Below, piece after piece: positions 43,395-50,878 of a stretch of 64,000 nt of DNA. Numbering within the stretch: the first letter of the stretch is position 1; each line of letters opens with the position of its first letter. The position numbers and the translations under genes were made by a program. The DNA is taken from the NCBI GenBank assembly GCA_902581585.1, contig CACHPB010000001.1, positions 186,001 to 250,000 of the forward strand, read 5' to 3'. The notes under the pieces are model-generated. The model was not told the origin of the DNA. It saw only the letters and a program-made list of their open reading frames with translations, and did no database searches. This stretch comes from an uncultured Pelagibacteraceae bacterium. GTDB taxonomy: Bacteria; Pseudomonadota; Alphaproteobacteria; Pelagibacterales; Pelagibacteraceae.

Positions 43395-45737
43395 ATGAAT
43401 TTAGATCAAATTTTTAGGAACCCAAATACTAAACATAGATTAACATTATTTAAGACTCAAAGTATCAAATGGGTTGAAGGAAAAATATTCTTAAAAAATA
43501 ATAAACCATATATAAAATGTTTAGCTAGCGAAAAAGATAGACCGGCAAAACCCGAGGAAATCGTTAGGCAATTATGGATAAAAAAAATTATAGAAGAATA
43601 TAGTTATCCCAAAGATAGACTAAGAGTAGAGTATGCTGTTTGGTTTGGTTCTGGAGTAAGTGATAAAAGTGCAGATATAGTAATAATGCACGAGGATAAT
43701 GAACATCCTTATATTATATTTGAAGTAAAAAAACCAAAACGTAACGATGGTATAAAGCAGTTAAAATCATACTGTAATGCTGAAGGATCACCTCTTGGAG
43801 CATGGTCAAACGGTGAAGAACTTATTATCTTAAATCGACAAGAACCCAATACTTTTGTGCAGATTTCATCATTACCAACAATTGACCAAAATCTTCAAGA
43901 TATAATTACGGAACAGTGGACTATAGATAAATTAATTTCTGAGAATAAACTTGTTAAACAACAACTTTCTCTAAAAAAAATTATATTAGATCTGGAAGAT
44001 TTGGTTTTAGCAAATGCAGAAGGTATCGACGATACTTTTGATGAAGTTTTTAAACTTATTTATGCAAAACTTTATGATGAATGGTCAGCCAAAAATGATC
44101 CTACAAGAGATAAAAAGGTTCATTTTAGAATTTATGGTGAGTCTCCAATAGAATTGTCAAATAAGATAAATAATTTATTTAATAAATCTAAAGATAAATG
44201 GAGAGGTATTTTTTCAAGAGATGAGAAAATAAAACTTAAGCCTGAGCATTTACTAACATGTGTTTCTTTTCTTCAAGATATAAGATTATTCAATGCTAAT
44301 TTACAAATTATTGACGAGGCATTTGAATATTTAATTACCGAAGTCGCCAAAGGTAAGAAAGGTCAATACTTCACACCAAGATGGGTTATAGATATGTGTG
44401 TAAAAATATTAAATCCAAAGATTAATGAGCGTGTAATTGATCCATCTTGTGGATCTTCTGGTTTTACAACTCACTCAATATTCTGGGTAGCGGGACAAAA
44501 ATTTACAATTGATGGATTTGATCCGGAAATAGTTGAGTATGCAAATTCTATGATTTACGCAATCGACTCAAGTCCCAAGGCTGTTAAAATTGCAAAGGCA
44601 TTAAATTTAATTGCAGGCGATGGTAAGTCGAATGTCTTTGAACTTAATAGTCTTAACCCCGTTAAATGGAATGATACAGGAAAATCAAGTTTTAGAGATC
44701 TTCTAACAAGATTTGATGAAAATTCAAAAGATGAAGATAATCAAATAAACTTTCAGAATTTTGATTTTGATATTGTTATGACAAACCCACCTTTTTCTGG
44801 AGGTATTAGTGAAAGAGAAATATTAAGACAATATGTTTTGGCAGAAAAATCAGGTCGAACAGTATCTAAAATTGGAAGAGATATTATCTTTATAGAGCGA
44901 AATATAAAATTTCTAAAAGATGGAGGAAGAATGGCAATTGTATTACCACAAGGTAGACTAAGCAATTCAAATGATCTTTTTATAAGAAACTATATATTTA
45001 ATTCTGGAAGAGTTTTAGGTGTTATCGGATTACACGGTAATACCTTTAAACCTCATACTGGAGCAAAAACCAGTGTATTAATTTTTCAAAAATATACCGA
45101 TGAAGAAAGAAAAAAAATTAATGAAATTAAGAATAAATTTATAAAAGATTGGGAAGAGTATTTTGATGAATTAAAATTATTAATATCTAAAAAAAAAATT
45201 GAAGAAAAAGATTTATCAAATTCTCTTATTTCTTTCTTAGAAGATGAGTTCGATGATATGAATAATGATGAAAATGATGGAGTTTCTGATGAGGAAGATT
45301 TAAAAGAAGAAGATGATGAAGAGACTTTAAAAGAAAGAATTGAGGATCTAGAAAAACAATTAAATAATCTACCTGGTCGATCGAAGGGAAAGGCTTCAAT
45401 TAAAAAAGCATTAAAATCTGCAATAAGAAAATTGGCTTCAAGATCTTTGAAAGGTCAGTTTGATTTCTTTATGAGAGAAGAAAAATTAATAAAAAAATTT
45501 TCAGAAATTTTTTTAAACGAGAAAACTACTCAAAAACTCAATTATAATATTTTTTTTGCTGTATCTGAAAAAGGAGGAAAAGATAATAGTGGTGATTTGA
45601 TTTATAAAAAAAATAATAATAATGACTTAGTTCTTGACGAACATGGTCATTTAATTGTTGAAAATGACTTAGATGATATAGCAAATGATTTTATTAAATT
45701 TGCAAAAAAAGAAAAACTTAACTTTTATAAGGAATAA
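43395..45737 (+). CDS. Restriction endonuclease-DNA adenine methyltransferase fusion (type IIB/type I-like)
   Basis: A 780-residue protein. The N-terminal 200 residues form a HSDR_N-type nuclease: PEEIVRQ near residue 53 and the PD-(D/E)xK core D94 ... E110-V-K112. After a helical section, the N6-adenine methylase has the KGQYFTPRWVIDMCV opening, SAM motif DPSCGSSGF (349-357) and catalytic NPPF (464-467). An acidic coiled-coil region (about 605-655) precedes a basic C terminus. There is no helicase/translocase domain, in contrast to HsdR. Paired with the specificity subunit that follows after 3 bp, this resembles BcgI-like type IIB systems, a classification that is inferred. Confidence 0.85.
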   Translation: MNLDQIFRNPNTKHRLTLFKTQSIKWVEGKIFLKNNKPYIKCLASEKDRPAKPEEIVRQLWIKKIIEEYSYPKDRLRVEYAVWFGSGVSDKSADIVIMHEDNEHPYIIFEVKKPKRNDGIKQLKSYCNAEGSPLGAWSNGEELIILNRQEPNTFVQISSLPTIDQNLQDIITEQWTIDKLISENKLVKQQLSLKKIILDLEDLVLANAEGIDDTFDEVFKLIYAKLYDEWSAKNDPTRDKKVHFRIYGESPIELSNKINNLFNKSKDKWRGIFSRDEKIKLKPEHLLTCVSFLQDIRLFNANLQIIDEAFEYLITEVAKGKKGQYFTPRWVIDMCVKILNPKINERVIDPSCGSSGFTTHSIFWVAGQKFTIDGFDPEIVEYANSMIYAIDSSPKAVKIAKALNLIAGDGKSNVFELNSLNPVKWNDTGKSSFRDLLTRFDENSKDEDNQINFQNFDFDIVMTNPPFSGGISEREILRQYVLAEKSGRTVSKIGRDIIFIERNIKFLKDGGRMAIVLPQGRLSNSNDLFIRNYIFNSGRVLGVIGLHGNTFKPHTGAKTSVLIFQKYTDEERKKINEIKNKFIKDWEEYFDELKLLISKKKIEEKDLSNSLISFLEDEFDDMNNDENDGVSDEEDLKEEDDEETLKERIEDLEKQLNNLPGRSKGKASIKKALKSAIRKLASRSLKGQFDFFMREEKLIKKFSEIFLNEKTTQKLNYNIFFAVSEKGGKDNSGDLIYKKNNNNDLVLDEHGHLIVENDLDDIANDFIKFAKKEKLNFYKE

Positions 45738-45740
45738 TCA

Positions 45741-47138
45741 ATGGCATCTGTAAGTGTTGTACCGACCTCTTTACTTGTAAGGCAAAAAAGATGTGACGCT
45801 GAATATTATCAAAAAAAATATTTAGAGTATGACAAATTAATGGATAAAAATAACTGGTTACCTTTAAAGAAGTATTTTACATCATGTGATTATGGCATTT
45901 CTATTAAGATGAATGAGGATTCAAAAGGCGAAAAAATTTTTAGAATGGATGATTTAAAAAAAGGTTTTGCTGTAGATTATAATATGAAGTATGCAGATGT
46001 TGATCAAAATACTGTTAATAGATATGAAGTTAAATATAACGACGTACTTTTTAATAGAGTAAATTCTGAAGAGTTTGTTGGAAGAACAGGGATATTTAAA
46101 TTAAAAAAAAAATATATATTTGCATCTTATTTGGTAAGAGTTAAAGCAAACTCTTCTATAACACCCGATGTGATAAATATTTTTCTTAATTGTAAATTTG
46201 GAAAATCATCTATCAAAAGATTATCAAGAAGAGCTGTTAATCAAGCAAATGTAAATGCTCAAGAGCTAAAATCAATCAGAATACCCAATATTACAAAAAA
46301 AATTATTACAAATTTAACTAATCTCTCAAATATGTCTTGGGATTTTTATGAAAAATCAAATTTGTTATACGATAAGGCTGAAAAGTTACTTCTTCATGCA
46401 TTAAATTTTAAAAAATTAAAAATAAACAATGACATTACTTTTTCAGAAAAATACAAAAATGTCGTAGCTTCTGGCAGAATAGATGCTGAGCATTTTATGC
46501 CAAAATATAAATCAATAACCTCACATATAAAAAATTACAGTAATGGTTATAAAAGACTAATTGATTTTATTTCAGTTTCTAAAGAAAAAATTGATCCCAA
46601 ATTAAATCCTGCAAAAGAAATTAAATATGTTGAATTGTCTGACATAAATCATTTAGTTGGAACAATAGAAAGTTCAAGTGAAATTCAAGGCAAATTTGCA
46701 CCAAGTCGTGCAAGAATGCTTTTAAATGAAAATGATATTATAGTTTCTTCTGTAGAGGGGTCATTCAATAAATCAGCTATTGTTCCAGATGAATTTAATA
46801 AATCTGTGGGCTCAACAGGTTTTTTTGTTTTTAAATCTAAACAAAATCAACCAGGTTATGTACTTGCATTAATTAAAAGTATTTTTTTTAAGGAACAAAT
46901 GCACAGAGAAGCCTCGGGTACAATATTGACTGCAGTTTCTGATAAATCTTTAAAAAATATTTTGATACCAATTCTTCCAAATAAAACTGTTAATGAAATA
47001 AATAAACTAATAATAGAGTCACACAAATTTCAAAAGAAAGCGTTAAAAATATTTAATGTGGCAAAAACAGCTTTGGAGATTTATATAGAAAAGAACGAGT
47101 CATTATCATTGGAATATATTAGGAAAAATATAAAATAA
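45741..47138 (+). CDS. DNA specificity subunit (HsdS-like)
   Basis: A 465-residue protein with two target-recognition-like halves: residues about 35-190 and 250-440, each ending in a helical segment (conserved-region pattern around NQANVNAQELKSIRIP and AVSDKSLKNILIP). The repeated IRIPNIT/ILIPILPN motif is typical of HsdS-type specificity subunits, and the two divergent halves imply a split recognition sequence. It begins 3 bp after the methylase-nuclease gene, whose product needs it to bind DNA. Its stop is 25 bp upstream of the island's right arm repeats. Confidence 0.85.
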   Translation: MASVSVVPTSLLVRQKRCDAEYYQKKYLEYDKLMDKNNWLPLKKYFTSCDYGISIKMNEDSKGEKIFRMDDLKKGFAVDYNMKYADVDQNTVNRYEVKYNDVLFNRVNSEEFVGRTGIFKLKKKYIFASYLVRVKANSSITPDVINIFLNCKFGKSSIKRLSRRAVNQANVNAQELKSIRIPNITKKIITNLTNLSNMSWDFYEKSNLLYDKAEKLLLHALNFKKLKINNDITFSEKYKNVVASGRIDAEHFMPKYKSITSHIKNYSNGYKRLIDFISVSKEKIDPKLNPAKEIKYVELSDINHLVGTIESSSEIQGKFAPSRARMLLNENDIIVSSVEGSFNKSAIVPDEFNKSVGSTGFFVFKSKQNQPGYVLALIKSIFFKEQMHREASGTILTAVSDKSLKNILIPILPNKTVNEINKLIIESHKFQKKALKIFNVAKTALEIYIEKNESLSLEYIRKNIK

Positions 47139-47162
47139 GCGAATATGGGATTTTATAGGATA

Positions 47163-47184
47163 ACCAGTACACAACCAGTACACA
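47163..47184 (+). repeat. Arm-like tandem repeat, right end of island D
   Basis: Two identical 11-bp units, ACCAGTACACA (47163-47173 and 47174-47184), followed by GAGAGATAAAT and the promoter module. Preceded by GGGATTTTATAGGATA, also present in the same place at the right end of island C. Confidence 0.8.
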
Positions 47185-47204
47185 GAGAGATAAATTAAAA
47201 AAAT

Positions 47205-47265
47205 TTTACTTATTCCACTTGTTGAATTATAAATATTAGCATAAATACTCATGAAATTCATTAAT
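47205..47265 (+). promoter_or_regulatory. Active tRNA-Leu (and probably nadK) promoter module
   Basis: The third copy of the 61-nt module. TTGTTG (47219-47224) and TAAATA (47242-47247) have a 17-bp spacer; transcription should start near 47254, 12 nt before the tRNA. NadK has only 4 nt between its ATG and the tRNA, so this promoter probably also drives nadK. Confidence 0.68.
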
Positions 47266-47351
47266 GCCCTCGTGGTGAAATTGGTAGACACAAAGGACTT
47301 AAAATCCTTGCCATTTATGGAGTGCCAGTTCGAGTCTGGCCGAGGGCACCA
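47266..47351 (+). tRNA. tRNA-Leu(UAA), intact
   Basis: An 86-nt class II tRNA. The acceptor strands GCCCTCG and CGAGGGC pair perfectly, with discriminator A and an encoded CCA. The anticodon stem AAGGA/TCCTT encloses loop CTTAAAA with anticodon TAA. There is a long variable arm (GCCATTTATGGAGT) and a T arm with GTTCGAGTC. This is the only complete copy in the window; its first 39 nt recur four times to the left as attachment scars. Confidence 0.97.
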
Positions 47352-47355
47352 CTAA

Positions 47356-48126
47356 ATGATTAATCCCCATATTCTTTTTGATAACACGAAGCAGTCTAGA
47401 AAAATAAAAAATTTTTTAGAGCAAAAAATTAATAATTTTTCATTGAGCAAATGTAATTTATTAATAGTAATTGGTGGTGATGGTTTCATGCTTGCATCAT
47501 TAAAAAAATATAATAAATACAAAAAACCTTTTTATGGTATAAATGCTGGCAGTTATGGTTTTTTGATGAATAAATTCTCTTCAAAAAATACTGTTAAAAA
47601 TTTATCAAAAGCAAAAGCTGTTACAATTTCACCTTTAGAAATGAACGTTAAAAATAAGTTAAACAAAATTAAAAAATCTATTGCTATAAATGAGGTATCA
47701 ATTTTAAGACAAAGCAGACAAACAGCATCGCTTGAAATCTCAAATGGTTCACAAAAAATTATAAAAAAATTAGTTTCTGATGGAGTGTTGATATCAACTC
47801 CAGCAGGAAGCACTGCTTACAATATGTCGGTATATGGTCCCATTTTAAATTTAGATTCTAACAAATTATCAATTAGACCTATTAGTGCATTTAGACCAAG
47901 AAGGTGGAAGGGAAGAATTGTAAGCGATAAATCAAAAATTATTATTAAAAATCTTAATATTAATAAAAGACCTATAAGTGCTGTAGCCGATAATTATGAG
48001 GTCAGAAATGCAAAGTCAATTTCTATCCAGACGAATAAAAGAATTAAATTTAATCTTTTATATGATTCAAATAAAAGTCTTCAAAAGAAAATTAAAATAG
48101 AACAAATCAGAAAAGAAACTAATTAA
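47356..48126 (+). CDS. nadK: NAD kinase
   Basis: A 256-residue NAD kinase that makes NADP+. The signature GGDGFMLASL near residue 42 (GGDG kinase motif), INAGSYGFLMN and the second conserved block SDGVLISTPAGSTAYN are clear. The ATG is four bases after the CCA of tRNA-Leu, leaving no room for a separate promoter or ribosome site, so it should be transcribed together with the tRNA. This coupling probably explains why islands at this site restore the tRNA's 5' side. It overlaps the next gene by one base. Confidence 0.95.
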   Translation: MINPHILFDNTKQSRKIKNFLEQKINNFSLSKCNLLIVIGGDGFMLASLKKYNKYKKPFYGINAGSYGFLMNKFSSKNTVKNLSKAKAVTISPLEMNVKNKLNKIKKSIAINEVSILRQSRQTASLEISNGSQKIIKKLVSDGVLISTPAGSTAYNMSVYGPILNLDSNKLSIRPISAFRPRRWKGRIVSDKSKIIIKNLNINKRPISAVADNYEVRNAKSISIQTNKRIKFNLLYDSNKSLQKKIKIEQIRKETN

Positions 48127-49271
48127 TGAGTAATAAAAATTTTGGGTTCGGTACTCAAATTAGAAAATCACCATATTTTGATGCAACAGTGAGGTGGGGT
48201 GCAACAGGTTTTTCAGTCTACAATCATATGTATATTCCTCGTGATTTTGGAGATCCTGAGCAAAACTTTTGGAACTTAATTCAAACAGCAATACTTTGTG
48301 ATGTTGCTGTTGAAAGGCAAGTCGAAATTACAGGACCTGATGCTTATAAATTTATACAATTATTAACTCCAAGAGATCTTACAAAACTATCAGTTGGTCA
48401 ATGTAAATATGTTTTAATTACAAATGCAGAAGGTGGAATTTTAAACGATCCAGTTCTTTTAAGGCTCGGAAATAATCATTTTTGGTTATCTTTAGGTGAT
48501 AGTGATATTTTATTATGGGCTCAAGGAGTTGCAATTAATTCAGGATTAAATGTTAAAATTTCAGAACCTGATGTTTCGCCATTGCAATTACAAGGACCAA
48601 ATTCAGGTAAAATAATGATTAAATTATTTGGAGATAACATAAAAGATTTAAAATATTATTGGTTCAGAGAATTAGAACTCGATGGAATTCCATTGGTAGT
48701 ATCCCGAACTGGTTGGTCTAGTGAATTTGGATATGAATTATTTTTAAGAGATGGATCTAAAGGAGACGAGCTATACGAGAAAATAATGTCTGCTGGAAAA
48801 GAATTTGGAATTAAACCTGGTCACACATCTTCAATAAGGAGAATTGAAGGAGCAATGCTTTCTTATCACGCAGATGCTGATATTCATACTAATCCTTTTG
48901 AGTTAGGTTTAGATCGTTTAGTTAATTTAGAAAGTAATGTAAATTTTATAGGTAAGGAAGCCCTCAAAAAGATAAAGGCCGATGGAATAAAAAGACTGCA
49001 GGTTGGCCTAGAGATTAAATGTGAAAAGTTAATTGCTCCAAATACAACATTTTGGATATTGAGAGCCGACAATAAAAATATTGGAAAAATTACTTCAGCT
49101 GTTTATTCACCTCGTCTAAAAAAAAATATTTCCCTAGCCATGGTAGATGTTGCTTATTCTAAAATTGGAACAAAGATTGATGTTATAATAGAAGATAGAA
49201 TATTCGAATGTGAAGTTATTGAGAAACCTTTCTTTGATCCAAAAAAACAAATTACTTCTAAATCAATTTAA
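48126..49271 (+). CDS. GcvT-family (DmdA-like) methyltransferase
   Basis: A 381-residue folate-binding protein of the aminomethyltransferase/DMSP demethylase family. The regions GYTVYNHM-like (GFSVYNHMYIPRDFGD), VERQVEITGPDA, TPRDL, GGILNDPVLL, SPLQLQGPNSG and GYELF are strongly reminiscent of DmdA, which takes a methyl group from dimethylsulfoniopropionate to tetrahydrofolate. SAR11 genomes carry several such paralogues, and DmdA status needs the specific DMSP-binding residues. It overlaps nadK by one base. I leave the symbol blank because a different methyl donor is quite possible. Confidence 0.8.
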   Translation: MSNKNFGFGTQIRKSPYFDATVRWGATGFSVYNHMYIPRDFGDPEQNFWNLIQTAILCDVAVERQVEITGPDAYKFIQLLTPRDLTKLSVGQCKYVLITNAEGGILNDPVLLRLGNNHFWLSLGDSDILLWAQGVAINSGLNVKISEPDVSPLQLQGPNSGKIMIKLFGDNIKDLKYYWFRELELDGIPLVVSRTGWSSEFGYELFLRDGSKGDELYEKIMSAGKEFGIKPGHTSSIRRIEGAMLSYHADADIHTNPFELGLDRLVNLESNVNFIGKEALKKIKADGIKRLQVGLEIKCEKLIAPNTTFWILRADNKNIGKITSAVYSPRLKKNISLAMVDVAYSKIGTKIDVIIEDRIFECEVIEKPFFDPKKQITSKSI

Positions 49272-49294
49272 ACTACTTTAAAGTAAATTTTATA

Positions 49295-50191
49295 ATGAAA
49301 AAATATGCTATCTTTACTTTATTAATATTATTCTTTTTTTATGGTTTTGTTAGTGGTGCAAAACAAATATTTCCATATAAAGAAATTAAATTTTTGTATT
49401 CATTTATCAAAAAGAATAATTCAAATGAAAATAAATTTAGCAAAATAGAAACATTCAAAGAATGTAAAATTCCAATTATAAAAAAAATTCCAAAAGACTC
49501 AGTGGCAATAATTGGACATGCTTATGGAGATAGAGCGAAATCAGATATTCACGACTCTATGGCAGACAATGTTAAGAAATTTCTAATCAATAATTCTAAT
49601 AATTTAACAAAAGTTATTTTTACTGGAGATGTTTTTCAAGTTCCGTCACTTAAAAAATGGCAAAATTTACATAATGATTTTAATACAGAGTTTAAAATTT
49701 ATGTTTCTCCTGGAAATCATGATGTAGGTAGACCAGACTCTGATGATGTTTTTAAAATGAGTAATTTTGGAAAAAAAAAATTCCCTTATTCATTAAAGTA
49801 TAATGATAAAAATTTAATTATAGAAAATAGTGTTGAAACTAATTGGTCTGTGTCAAGTGAAACTAAAAAATTGATATCAGATTCAAAGTATAAAAATATT
49901 ATTTTAAGACACCATATTCCAATAAAGGAACTTTCAAGTTTAGCAAATGAGGCTGCCCACCTAAAACTAGAAACATTTAATGAGCTTATTGATAAATTTG
50001 GTGATGAGAAAAATATAATATGGATCATTGGTGATAGTGGTGGTCGCCCATATTTGCCACGTCTGATTTGTTTAAAAAAAAAAAATCACAAATTTATTTT
50101 AAATGGAATAGGAGAAATTAAAGGTGACAAGATAATAATATTGAATGGTAATTATCTGTATTCATTTATTTTAGATTATGTTATTAATTAA
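49295..50191 (+). CDS. Calcineurin-like metallophosphoesterase, membrane-anchored or exported
   Basis: A 298-residue protein with an N-terminal hydrophobic segment (IFTLLILFFFYGFVSGA). Metallophosphoesterase motifs are visible: GDVFQVPS (Asp metal ligand), SPGNHDVG (the GNHD signature) and RHHIPIKE with late His ligand; the first D-x-H motif is altered to IIGHAYGDR. It is located outside the cytoplasm if the segment is a signal anchor. It is followed after 33 bp by a DUF4956-CotH-VTC cluster and may act with it. Confidence 0.75.
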   Translation: MKKYAIFTLLILFFFYGFVSGAKQIFPYKEIKFLYSFIKKNNSNENKFSKIETFKECKIPIIKKIPKDSVAIIGHAYGDRAKSDIHDSMADNVKKFLINNSNNLTKVIFTGDVFQVPSLKKWQNLHNDFNTEFKIYVSPGNHDVGRPDSDDVFKMSNFGKKKFPYSLKYNDKNLIIENSVETNWSVSSETKKLISDSKYKNIILRHHIPIKELSSLANEAAHLKLETFNELIDKFGDEKNIIWIIGDSGGRPYLPRLICLKKKNHKFILNGIGEIKGDKIIILNGNYLYSFILDYVIN

Positions 50192-50224
50192 TTTACGTTT
50201 TGATTTAAAATTTTTAAAAATAAA

Positions 50225-50866
50225 ATGTCTTTTGACTTATTAATTAACAATCTAGACAAGATTAATGCTATTTTCCTTTTAATATTTATATCCTTGTTCA
50301 TTAGATTTGCTTTACAGTTTTTAGGACAGGTTTGGATTACAACAACTAGTCATACTGCAACCTTAATTTTTTTACCATTAATAACATATGTAATTACAAA
50401 TGTAATATCGGGAAATATTGCATTATCTCTCGGAATGGTAGGTGCATTATCAATAGTTCGTTTTCGTAATCCAGTTCGTTCGCCACTTGAATTGTCAGTT
50501 TATTTTGGTGCTATTACAATGGGGATAGCTGCCTCAGTAAATCTTTTATGGTTAATTTTTTTAGTTTTTGCTGTAGCATCATCAATAGTAATTCTTCTTA
50601 TAACAAACTTTATAAGTAAAAAATATTTTCAAAAACCTTTTTTTTCAAGTTCTTTCTCTGAAGGTAATTCTTTGAGTACTGTTGATTTGTTAGCAACAGA
50701 GGAGATTGAAATGTTAGAAAAAAGCAACTTGTTAAATCTAAAACGTTTTTCTGCAGAAAATAAAGTTCAATATGTTCTGGTTTCAAATAATTTCGATGAG
50801 ATCAATAATATAATTCAAAAACTCAAAAATGATAAAAGAGTTTTGAGTTACGAATTAAATAGATAA
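50225..50866 (+). CDS. DUF4956 membrane protein
   Basis: A 213-residue protein with three or four transmembrane helices followed by a cytoplasmic domain. The signature GMVGALSIVRFRNPVRSPLELSVYF (residues about 75-95, quoted in part: GALSIVRFRNPVR) is the DUF4956 hallmark. Members nearly always occur beside VTC-domain and CotH genes, as here. The function is unknown, but the association suggests phosphate or polyphosphate-related work on envelope or extracellular proteins. Confidence 0.85.
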   Translation: MSFDLLINNLDKINAIFLLIFISLFIRFALQFLGQVWITTTSHTATLIFLPLITYVITNVISGNIALSLGMVGALSIVRFRNPVRSPLELSVYFGAITMGIAASVNLLWLIFLVFAVASSIVILLITNFISKKYFQKPFFSSSFSEGNSLSTVDLLATEEIEMLEKSNLLNLKRFSAENKVQYVLVSNNFDEINNIIQKLKNDKRVLSYELNR

Positions 50867-50878
50867 AAATTTCAATAG

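Larger units (their letters stand above)
43181..47265 (+). mobile_element. tRNA-Leu island D (restriction-modification cassette)
   Basis: A 4.1-kb cassette between the exact tRNA fragment at 43181 and the intact tRNA-Leu at 47266. Both ends carry two 11-bp units with the core ACCAGTACA (43344-43365 and 47163-47184), the same orientation. Its cargo is only a nuclease-methylase gene and a specificity gene. It has no integrase. By the insertion logic it is the most recent, since it is next to the intact tRNA. Confidence 0.82.

Noticed and set aside
31285-47265. An integrase, transposase or phage structural gene in the islands
   Set aside because: I read the islands for tyrosine-recombinase (R-H-R-Y), serine-recombinase, transposase and phage structural motifs. 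None was found, so mobility would have to be supplied in trans.
48126-49271. Naming the GcvT-family gene dmdA outright
   Set aside because: SAR11 carries several paralogues in this family and I cannot confirm the DMSP-specific residues, so it is left without a symbol.
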